Positions 1 through 6,941 of a stretch of DNA of 12,695 nucleotides are shown here, in pieces (the stretch's first letter is position 1; each line of letters opens with the position of its first letter). The notes under the pieces were generated by a model. The model did no database searches. It was not told where the DNA came from and saw only the letters and a program-made list of their open reading frames with translations. The translations under genes were made by a program, and so were the position numbers. This DNA comes from an uncultured Bacteroidales bacterium. Its GTDB lineage: Bacteria > Bacteroidota > Bacteroidia > Bacteroidales > Lentimicrobiaceae. Where the stretch lies: NCBI GenBank assembly GCA_937864935.1, contig CALMDN010000120.1:1-12695 (forward strand). The letters are read 5' to 3'.

Positions 1-1989
1 GGTGGTGGCAGTCTGAGGCTCGGCCCCTTCGCCGAAATTCCATGCCCAGGAGGTTACATCACAACTTGAAGCATCGGTAAAGATCACAGGATTGTTGACC
101 ACGATGGAAAGCGGGGGAGCCGAAAAGTCAGCGTTGGCTGCATTTACCTGAATGTAGGCTTCCTTGGTCTCTGCATTGGTGCCGCCGGCATTCGTGGCGT
201 TCAGGGTAACCGTGTACGAACCGAACTGGGTAAACTGAACCCTGGGATTTTGTGAGTTGCTGCCGGTGCCTTCGGTAAACACCACGGTATTCGGACTGAA
301 CGACCATGACCATGACACCGGATTGCCGGTGGAGAGGTCGGTGAATTCAACCGTTTCATTCAGGCAGGGAAGGGTATTTGCGGCAATAAAATCAGGGTTG
401 GGTCCCAGGGGGCCGATGTTGAAGGAAGCCACCCGTGTTTTCTGGCCACTGCTGACGTACTGGTTGGTGTACCAGAAGGTTTCATCATCCGATGGATCGA
501 CACTCAGTGAGGAATAGTCGCCCCAGCGGTTGGCGCCGGTTTGCGAAGCGGTACCTTCCCAGATAATGCCTTCAGGCACATCCATGATACCGCTGGCATT
601 GTTGTATTCGGCCTCTGTTTGCCCGGTAAACCGAATGCCCGGGAAAACCGTGGTGCTTGACACTGAGTATCCGAGTCCCAGTTCATTGTTTCCGTTAAGC
701 ATAATGCTGCCCATCCACCGAGAATGTTCGTCAGGCGCATAGGTGCCCTGCTGCCTGATGGTCCACTGTCCCGTGGTTTTGCGCAACTCGTACCAGCGGA
801 TGCCTGCGTGATCGGAGGCATCCACATCCACGGCATGACAGCACACGATGGTCTGGTAGGAGCCGAAGTTCCGGTATTGAGGTACATTCATGATCACCTG
901 AGGTACCGCGTCGAGTTCCTGGCTGGTGTTGGGTTGTTTGATGTTGTTCCAGTTGTTGCCGAAGTTGCTGTCGAAGGGCACCACATCAATCTGTTGCACC
1001 CGGGTGAAGGTTGAGTTGGTGGTGGTTGCCCAGTCAACATCCAGTTCGTAGATCCAGAGCTGGTCGCTTGTTCCGCCGAAGGCATCGTCCTGGTGGGCAA
1101 TGAAAATGCCCGGGGTACCGGCCGGTGCGGCGAGTCCGTCGTTGTCAACCGGCGGGACCATCATAAAACCATCCACAGAGCCGGGCCGCCACTGGTTGTC
1201 GAACGATACCATTTTCGGGTTGGTACCGCCGTTCAGCATCACTTCACGTTCAAAAACATAAATATCGGTTCCGCCGGAGGTGTTGGTTCCCATGTAGTAG
1301 CCATCCTGCCAGATGCCGAATTTCTCATAATCGGGGGTGCCGTTCATGTTGAATGAATACTGGTACCAGGAGCCGGTAGGATCGTTGGTTGCAGATACGG
1401 CGATCAGCATCCTGTCGGGCGACCCGCAAAGAGAAAATTCAGCCGCCATCCAGCGGTCGGCCATTTCATCGTATAGTACTATGGGGTCCCCGTCGTTGCA
1501 GTTGGCTCCGGGTACGTTACCGAAAAGCTGGTTCATGTTGGTGGGCCCTGCAAGCAGGGTACCTGTTTTTGAGTAGATGGCATAGGTTGTATTCACCGTT
1601 TGCATGTAGTGGTCAGGCCCGGCTGTTCCGTTTTCGTCAGGCGGGAAATAGGGGGAGTTCTGACCCTGGAAATTCACCAGCGGATCGCTGGCCATGGCTT
1701 TGTTGGTTCCCATACTTTTCTGCCATGCAGCATCAGGGCCTTTCGGAAGGGCGTTTGCTTCGTTCGGGTAAAAGCGGGTTCTGAGTTTCGGGTTGAGCAG
1801 TTTTTGTTCTGCTTTGACAACCATGGCCTGATATTCAGCCGCGGTTAAAGGCGGGATATCCCTCAGCGGCTTGCTGATTCCCGTGAGTGTTCCTTCGCCG
1901 ACGCTGAAAGGACGGAGGATATCGTCCTGGGCATTGGCCACGCCTGCGGAGATTCCGAGGCACAAAAGCAATGTAAGATACAATCTCAT
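1..1989 (-). CDS. Secreted PKD-domain protein, probable T9SS cargo (partial, C-terminus outside window)
   Basis: Uninterrupted frame of 663 codons from the ATG at 1989 to the window edge, so the C-terminus is missing. Residues 1-20 form a Sec signal peptide (short basic start, Leu-rich core, cleavage after ANA before Gln21); there is no lipobox. Residues about 21-530 belong to no domain I can name. They contain repeated aromatic, beta-rich segments and a motif starting at Arg488 (RWGDYSS, then SVDP and FWYTNQY) that I recall from many large secreted bacterial proteins, so a propeller-like fold is possible but unproven. Two PKD domains follow: about 531-617 (NPDF, then VEFTDLSTG, SWSWSFSP, GSYTVTL) and 618 onwards (ADFS, VIFTDAS, WAWNFGEG), the second cut by the edge. 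PKD repeats in Bacteroidota exoproteins usually precede a T9SS sorting domain; that part cannot be seen here. It is divergent from the FN3-type gene. Secretion is well supported; the molecular function is unknown. Confidence 0.85.
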   Translation of the reverse strand, partial: MRLYLTLLLCLGISAGVANAQDDILRPFSVGEGTLTGISKPLRDIPPLTAAEYQAMVVKAEQKLLNPKLRTRFYPNEANALPKGPDAAWQKSMGTNKAMASDPLVNFQGQNSPYFPPDENGTAGPDHYMQTVNTTYAIYSKTGTLLAGPTNMNQLFGNVPGANCNDGDPIVLYDEMADRWMAAEFSLCGSPDRMLIAVSATNDPTGSWYQYSFNMNGTPDYEKFGIWQDGYYMGTNTSGGTDIYVFEREVMLNGGTNPKMVSFDNQWRPGSVDGFMMVPPVDNDGLAAPAGTPGIFIAHQDDAFGGTSDQLWIYELDVDWATTTNSTFTRVQQIDVVPFDSNFGNNWNNIKQPNTSQELDAVPQVIMNVPQYRNFGSYQTIVCCHAVDVDASDHAGIRWYELRKTTGQWTIRQQGTYAPDEHSRWMGSIMLNGNNELGLGYSVSSTTVFPGIRFTGQTEAEYNNASGIMDVPEGIIWEGTASQTGANRWGDYSSLSVDPSDDETFWYTNQYVSSGQKTRVASFNIGPLGPNPDFIAANTLPCLNETVEFTDLSTGNPVSWSWSFSPNTVVFTEGTGSNSQNPRVQFTQFGSYTVTLNATNAGGTNAETKEAYIQVNAANADFSAPPLSIVVNNPVIFTDASSCDVTSWAWNFGEGAEPQTATT

Positions 1990-2057
1990 TTGTATTGTTT
2001 TAGGTGGGTTAGAAAACAGGTCCGAGGTAGTTATCCGGAAGAGGTCATTAAAGTTCT

Positions 2058-2065
2058 CAAAAGTA
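2058..2065 (-). promoter_or_regulatory. Candidate Bacteroidota -7 element for the PKD-protein gene
   Basis: Read on the minus strand this is TACTTTTG, a full match to the Bacteroidota sigma-ABfr -7 consensus TAnnTTTG. It lies 68 bp upstream of the ATG at 1989 and would give a 5' leader of roughly 60 nt. The expected -33 TTTG is not at the usual spacing: the nearest TTTG (2080-2077) is only 11 nt away. The call rests on one 8-base match in AT-rich DNA. Confidence 0.4.
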
Positions 2066-2295
2066 TCATTTATTAACAAATTTTACGAAGAAGGGACTGC
2101 AACTTAAGGTATTTATAAAGCAAAATTGTGTCCCGGGCTCCTGGAAATTTGTCTATTTATTTGATAATTAATATTTTGAATCAAAAAACACGCATCATTC
2201 GTTCCGGTTTTTTTTGCAGTAGTCTACAGGCATTTACCTGGCTGTTCATACCGATACCCCGGGTTATAAATGACGCTTTCAGGGTGGGCTGCTCC

Positions 2296-2344
2296 CTTCG
2301 GCAGATTCCTGAGTAAGCAGCAAAATAAAACCTTTCTGCCGGAG
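2296..2344. repeat. Imperfect inverted repeat, 10-bp arms
   Basis: CTTCGGCAGA at 2296-2305 pairs with TCTGCCGGAG at 2335-2344, nine Watson-Crick pairs and one G-T pair, around a 29-nt A-rich spacer. It ends 27 bp upstream of the -7 element of the FN3-type gene. The long spacer and absence of a T-tract argue against a terminator; a regulator site or chance are both possible. Confidence 0.35.
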
Positions 2345-2371
2345 TTTATAAGTGAGGCACCGCGATTTTTG

Positions 2372-2379
2372 TACCTTTG
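2372..2379 (+). promoter_or_regulatory. Bacteroidota -7 element directly before the FN3-type gene
   Basis: TACCTTTG matches TAnnTTTG fully and ends only 4 nt before the ATG at 2384. If used, transcription would begin at or within a few bases of the start codon, giving a leaderless or nearly leaderless mRNA. No clear -33 TTTG is visible 17-23 nt upstream. Confidence 0.5.
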
Positions 2380-2383
2380 TTTT

Positions 2384-4456
2384 ATGAAGAAACCAGCTTC
2401 AGTTTTCGCTGCATTTTTGATTTCATTGCTTATTGTCCGGCATTTGCTGTCTGCCTCAACAGCCTTTGCCCAGCTACCCGTTCCTGTGCTGACCTGCGTC
2501 AATGCCGAAGACGACGGAACCCTTACAGTAAGCTGGTCGATCCCGGCAGGGACATTTGATGGTTTCAGATTGTTCTATAAAAAAACCACCGACCCGCTTT
2601 CCAATTCCATTGATCTGACCAATGTAACCACTTCGACCAATATTCCTGTTGCTGACGGGTTGACGGCGGGTTATGAAGTCTATCTTACCACCATCGTTTA
2701 CGGACCCCCGGTACAACTCTCTGATGAATCAAACCACCTCCGGAGCATGAAACTTACGGTTTCCAATGCGGGGGCCGGAAGCGGGATTGCCCGCCTCGAC
2801 TGGAACCGCGTGGAAGCCGGCAGCAACGGGGTGTTCAACATTTTCCGGCGTGAACTAACGGGCACTTTTATCCAGATCGGGCAGACCACTGGTATTTTTT
2901 ATCAGGATACCCTGACGAGTCCCTATTGCAAATCGGGCTCAGCCGGAACCGATCTTTATTACCAGGTTGAGTTTTCCTCGGCAAGCTGTGTGAGCCGATC
3001 CACTATTGCCAGCGGCAACTTCTTCGATGATAACCTGCCGGAGGATCCGGTGCTGTCTTTTGTTACCATCAATTCCGGCGGACTTGCTGAGGTTCACTGG
3101 TCGCACAGCCCCTCTGCGGATGTAGGCGGCTATGTGGTTGGTGTTAAAATCGGACTGAATTATATCGATCATGCTGAAACGGGATATACGGATGTTTTTA
3201 CAGATGATCAGATCAGCCTGCCGACCTATTACAATCCCTGTTACGACAGTGTGATTTATGTGCTCAGGGCCAAAGATCTGTGCGATAACCAAAGCTCCGG
3301 AGCCATCAATTACCAGTTTCCGCACAATACCATCCACCTGCGTGGTGAAACGCAGACCCTTTGCGACCGTAAGGCCAGCCTTGCCTGGAATGCCTATCGG
3401 AATATGCAGCCGGCGGTGAATTCCTACCGCATCCTGCGCACCCACAACGGGGCTGCTCCGGTGGTGCTTGCAACCGTTGCAGCCACTGCTGCTGATTATT
3501 ACACCTACATTGACGATGAAATGCTGACCCCGGGCGATGTATATACCTACCGGATAGAGTCCGATAACGGCAACAATTCAATGATTTCGTCCAGTTGTGA
3601 AATTCAGCTGGTTCCCGATCCTGAGCCACTCACAACCTTTGAACTGGATTATCTGACAGTAACCAACAATGAGCTGATCGACCTCACCGTGAGCAGCGAT
3701 TCACCGCACCTGATCTCGGAGATTGAACTCTGGAGAACAGAAACACCGGGCAGCCCTGCCTCGAAAATTTCAACCTTTGCCTGGGAAGCCATGTCACCCG
3801 AACTGTTCAGTGATGTTACAGCCCTGGTGAATGAAACCAGTTATTACTATTATGTGGTGGCCCTCGATGCCTGCGGATTTGAGCTGGAAGCCTCCAATAC
3901 AGCCAGAAGTATCTATCTGCAGATCAGCGACCTGGGCAACGATGAATTTCGCCTGAGCTGGAACAACTACGAAGACTGGGGTGCCAACCTGCTTGAGTAC
4001 AGTATTTACCGAGTGGCGGATGGGGTAGTGGAACCGGGATGGCCGGTTACGGTGCCTCCGACGGTGAATACTTTCAACGATTTTGCCGGTGATCTGACGG
4101 CCAACCGCACCACTTACTATGTTGACGCTGTCAGAAACGACGATGTTACAAGCCGGTCGAACGAGGTGCTGCTGCCGGCAGAAGCTTCGCTGATGGTACC
4201 CAATGCCTTCCGGCCCGACGGGGTTTCTCCCGTTTTCAGGCCGCGGGTCAGGAACATCGAACAGGGATCTTACCTTTTTGCCATATACAACCGCTGGGGG
4301 CAGCTTGTGTTTGAAACAAACAACCTGTCGGAAGGATGGAACGGGCTTAGCGGTGGTGTTCAGTCAGCCGCGGATATTTACGCCTGGGTTGTGAAGTTTA
4401 ACGACCTTCACGGAAACCATTTTGCCCGCAGGGGATCGGTGATTCTGCTAAGGTAA
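2384..4456 (+). CDS. Secreted multidomain FN3-like protein with T9SS type B sorting domain
   Basis: 690 residues from the ATG at 2384. The frame is open further upstream, but this Met starts a textbook signal peptide (MKKP, hydrophobic core, AFA before Gln30), while the upstream residues are not signal-like. Residues about 31-602 form roughly six beta-sandwich repeats of 90-100 residues, with fibronectin-III-like features such as LTVSWSIP, ARLDWNRVE, VHWSHSPS, ASLAWNAYR and FRLSWNNYE. Repeats 2, 3 and 4 each carry a Cys pair (182/202, 286/300, 327/405), suggesting a disulfide per domain. Residues 603-690 are a gliding-motility-associated (CHU_C) type B sorting domain: VPNAFRPDG, YNRWGQLVFET, GWNG, a D-x-Y segment and a final GSVILLR. 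The domain type predicts export by T9SS to the surface or medium; an adhesin or matrix role is inference. No catalytic domain is apparent. It converges on the peptidase gene, with 9 bp between stops. Confidence 0.9.
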   Translation: MKKPASVFAAFLISLLIVRHLLSASTAFAQLPVPVLTCVNAEDDGTLTVSWSIPAGTFDGFRLFYKKTTDPLSNSIDLTNVTTSTNIPVADGLTAGYEVYLTTIVYGPPVQLSDESNHLRSMKLTVSNAGAGSGIARLDWNRVEAGSNGVFNIFRRELTGTFIQIGQTTGIFYQDTLTSPYCKSGSAGTDLYYQVEFSSASCVSRSTIASGNFFDDNLPEDPVLSFVTINSGGLAEVHWSHSPSADVGGYVVGVKIGLNYIDHAETGYTDVFTDDQISLPTYYNPCYDSVIYVLRAKDLCDNQSSGAINYQFPHNTIHLRGETQTLCDRKASLAWNAYRNMQPAVNSYRILRTHNGAAPVVLATVAATAADYYTYIDDEMLTPGDVYTYRIESDNGNNSMISSSCEIQLVPDPEPLTTFELDYLTVTNNELIDLTVSSDSPHLISEIELWRTETPGSPASKISTFAWEAMSPELFSDVTALVNETSYYYYVVALDACGFELEASNTARSIYLQISDLGNDEFRLSWNNYEDWGANLLEYSIYRVADGVVEPGWPVTVPPTVNTFNDFAGDLTANRTTYYVDAVRNDDVTSRSNEVLLPAEASLMVPNAFRPDGVSPVFRPRVRNIEQGSYLFAIYNRWGQLVFETNNLSEGWNGLSGGVQSAADIYAWVVKFNDLHGNHFARRGSVILLR

Positions 4457-4465
4457 ATTGCTGAT

Positions 4466-6874
4466 TCAGGGCTTCCTGTTTTTCACATATTTCTCAAGCC
4501 ACTGATCGGTTTCCCACAGCATGTGCATGATGTTTTCGCGGGCGCTGTAGCCATGGCTCTCATAGGGCAGCAGTACCAGCCTGCTGGTTCCGCCGAGTCC
4601 TTTGATGGCACCGAAGAGCCTTTCACTCTGCAGGGTGAAGGTCCCCGGGTTGTTGTCGGCATCGCCGTGGATCAGCAGCAAAGGTTCGTTGATCTTGTCG
4701 GCATTCATGAAGGGTGACATGCGGTTATACACTTCCGGGGCTTCCCAGTAGGTGCGTTCTTCGGCCTGAAATCCGAAAGGGGTAAGGGTACGGTTGTACG
4801 CGCCGCTGCGGGCAATGCCGGCGGCAAAAAGGTCGCAGTGGGCCATCAGGTTAACCGTCATAAAGGCACCGTAAGAGTGTCCTCCCACAGCCACCCTGTT
4901 CCTGTCGGTAATCCCGAGATCTGCCGTGTAATCAATGGCGGCGGCTGCATTGGCCACCAGTTGCTCAATGAACGAGTCATTGGGCTCCTTTTCCCCTTCA
5001 CCGATGATCGGGAAATCGGTATCATCCAGGATGGCATACCCGCGTGCCGCCCAGTAAACCGGTGATCCATAGAACAACTGCACAAAGGTATGCGGTGACT
5101 CCTTCACCTGTCCGGCCTGCTGGGCATCTTTGTATTCCACGGGGTAGGCCCACATCAGCAGCGGCAAACGGCCATCGCGAACCGGATCGTAACCCGCCGG
5201 CAGGTAGAGTGTTGCTGAAAGATCCACGCCATCGGCCCTCTTGTAACGGATGCGCTGTTTGCTCACTTTCATAAAGGAGGCAAAGGGGTTCGGAAAGCTG
5301 GTCAGGGCTTTCAGCTTAGCTGCGGTGCGCAGGTAATAGTTCGGGTTGAGGGTTTTGCCTTCAACCGAGGTGATCATCGTTTTCTTGGCAGGATCCAGTA
5401 CCCTCACGATGGCTTCGTAGGTTTCAAGCCCATCGGCCTGCCACAGACGACGGGTTTTGCGCGAACGGATGTCAAACTCATCAAGAAACGGTTTGTTGCC
5501 TTCGGGTGAGTAACCCTCACCCTGCAAATAGAGTTTTTTGCCATCGGGGGATGTGCGAAGCACATAACTTCCAAAGCTGTTTTTTACAGTAAGAAAATCT
5601 CCAGGTTCCCCGTAATAGTCTTCAGAAGAGCGGTCATACAGAACATCGGGTGTTTCGTTTTCTTTTGAAGGGTCAATCAGGTAAGTCACCACATTCCTGT
5701 TTTTCCACCAGTAATCGAAAACAACGGCAAGCCTGCTGTTTCCCCAGTTTGCGCCGGAGAAGCGGTTCCGCAGGGCTGCCAGCAAAGCGGGCTTTCCGGT
5801 GAAGGGGGCATCCAGCTGATAGACCCGGTCCCTGATCTTCGATTCCACAGCCGGATCTCCGCCATCCTGTGCTTCGGCCCAGGTGAGGGTTGCGGGAACA
5901 TCTGACCTCCAGGCAACAGAACGGCGGCCTGTCTCTACCGCATCGAAGCCATTGGGAATATTCTCCTGGAGCGGACGGTTGTAGAAATTGGTTATCAGTT
6001 TACCCGATTGTGAATAAATATCATACGAAACCGGAAAACGGCTTACCGGAACCTGGTACGAATAGGGCTTCCGGATGGTTTGAACCAGCAGGTAACTGCC
6101 GTCGGGTGAAAAGGAGAGAGCGCGGTAAATGGCGGCAGGCATAAAATCTGAAATGTTGCCGTTCAGATCGATGCGTTTCACCTCTTCGAGGGTATAATGC
6201 TCGAATTTCTCTTCATCGGCTGGATTTCTCAGCAGGTCCTGGTATGTACGTGCCGGGGCTTTTTTGCCGGTCGATTCCTGAACGGCAGGGCCGGCAGGCA
6301 ATTCCAGGGTTGCGGGCATTGGCTTGCGGTTTTCCGGAACAAACATGGCATACAGGGCATCGGATTGCGGCGACCAGAGGTAGGAACTGCCGAGTGCTGC
6401 ATTCAGACGGGGCGGACTCAGTCTGCGTGCTTCACCGGAAACCAGATCCATTACCCACAGTTCTATACCATCAGATACTGTATTGGTAAAAGCTGCCCAG
6501 CGCTCGTCGGGCGAAAAACTGAACTCCGAGATTCTGAGTTTGTCTGGCAATCCTCTGATGGTCAAATAATTGCCACTTGAAATATTCATCACCCTGATGC
6601 CATAATTGTAAGCCGTCCTTGATTGTCCGTTGGTGCGCGGGTTGATGCGGATGCCGGCAAGTTTCACCTCTTCCTCAGCCATCTCTTCCAGCGTTTTGAA
6701 GGCGAGCCGGTCGAGCATCACCATCAGGGTATTGCGCGAATCAATGCGTACAGCCGGTCTGGGTGTAATGTCGGCCAGTTCGAGGATCTCTGCCGGTGGC
6801 AGCATGTATGGCTGGTTGGTTTGGGCATGGGCCATTCCTGTAAGTGTCATGATTATCAGGATTATTCGTTTCAT
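4466..6874 (-). CDS. S9 family serine peptidase, glutamyl-endopeptidase-like (S9D type)
   Basis: 802 residues with a Sec signal peptide 1-17 (MKRIILII, cleavage after AHA before Gln18). Residues about 60-520 have the degenerate WD-like repeats of an S9 beta-propeller (for example SFSPDERWAAFT, LSFSPDGSYLLVQT, LRTSPDGKKLYLQGEG). The C-terminal alpha/beta hydrolase domain, about 545-800, has the complete triad: Ser667 in GGHSYGAFM, Asp740 in HGDADNNPG and His774 in ESHGYSARE. The stretch around ARSGAYNRTLTPFGFQ and ERTYWEAPE closely resembles plant chloroplast glutamyl endopeptidase and its bacterial relatives, so cleavage after Glu is plausible, though specificity cannot be read from sequence. 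There is no T9SS sorting domain; the protein ends at YVKNRKP, suggesting the periplasm. It follows the CotH-type gene by 67 bp with no TAnnTTTG element between, so it is probably co-transcribed. An out-of-frame ATG 5 bp upstream opens a two-codon ORF whose TGA overlaps this start. Confidence 0.92.
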   Translation of the reverse strand: MKRIILIIMTLTGMAHAQTNQPYMLPPAEILELADITPRPAVRIDSRNTLMVMLDRLAFKTLEEMAEEEVKLAGIRINPRTNGQSRTAYNYGIRVMNISSGNYLTIRGLPDKLRISEFSFSPDERWAAFTNTVSDGIELWVMDLVSGEARRLSPPRLNAALGSSYLWSPQSDALYAMFVPENRKPMPATLELPAGPAVQESTGKKAPARTYQDLLRNPADEEKFEHYTLEEVKRIDLNGNISDFMPAAIYRALSFSPDGSYLLVQTIRKPYSYQVPVSRFPVSYDIYSQSGKLITNFYNRPLQENIPNGFDAVETGRRSVAWRSDVPATLTWAEAQDGGDPAVESKIRDRVYQLDAPFTGKPALLAALRNRFSGANWGNSRLAVVFDYWWKNRNVVTYLIDPSKENETPDVLYDRSSEDYYGEPGDFLTVKNSFGSYVLRTSPDGKKLYLQGEGYSPEGNKPFLDEFDIRSRKTRRLWQADGLETYEAIVRVLDPAKKTMITSVEGKTLNPNYYLRTAAKLKALTSFPNPFASFMKVSKQRIRYKRADGVDLSATLYLPAGYDPVRDGRLPLLMWAYPVEYKDAQQAGQVKESPHTFVQLFYGSPVYWAARGYAILDDTDFPIIGEGEKEPNDSFIEQLVANAAAAIDYTADLGITDRNRVAVGGHSYGAFMTVNLMAHCDLFAAGIARSGAYNRTLTPFGFQAEERTYWEAPEVYNRMSPFMNADKINEPLLLIHGDADNNPGTFTLQSERLFGAIKGLGGTSRLVLLPYESHGYSARENIMHMLWETDQWLEKYVKNRKP

Positions 6875-6941
6875 TTCATTGTTTTTTAGGTTTCACCGAA
6901 TCCCCCGTTTGCTGATCATGAATTGCCGGAGGATGCGGTTG

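Larger units (their letters stand above)
1990..2383. other. Divergent intergenic region between two secreted-protein genes
   Basis: This 394-bp stretch is AT-rich and has no convincing gene; the short open frames in it have atypical composition and no family resemblance. It holds a TAnnTTTG element for each flanking gene (minus strand 2058-2065, plus strand 2372-2379) and an inverted repeat with arms at 2296-2305 and 2335-2344. A run of T at about 2209-2216 has no GC-rich stem before it, so I do not call a terminator. Confidence 0.7.

Noticed and set aside
504..887. 127-codon minus-strand frame inside the PKD-protein gene
   Set aside because: It overlaps in another frame the long PKD-protein reading frame, which has coherent secreted-protein motifs throughout; the shorter one does not.
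2128..2316. Small plus-strand open frame in the first intergenic region (GTG start, 62 codons)
   Set aside because: No promoter, no family resemblance, and it runs through the inverted repeat; composition fits non-coding AT-rich DNA.
2270..2383. In-frame upstream extension of the FN3-type protein
   Set aside because: The 38 extra residues are not signal-like, whereas Met at 2384 begins a clear Sec signal peptide directly after a -7 promoter element.
2939..3445. 168-codon minus-strand frame inside the FN3-type gene
   Set aside because: Antisense to a protein with clear beta-sandwich repeats and an intact sorting domain; no signal of its own.
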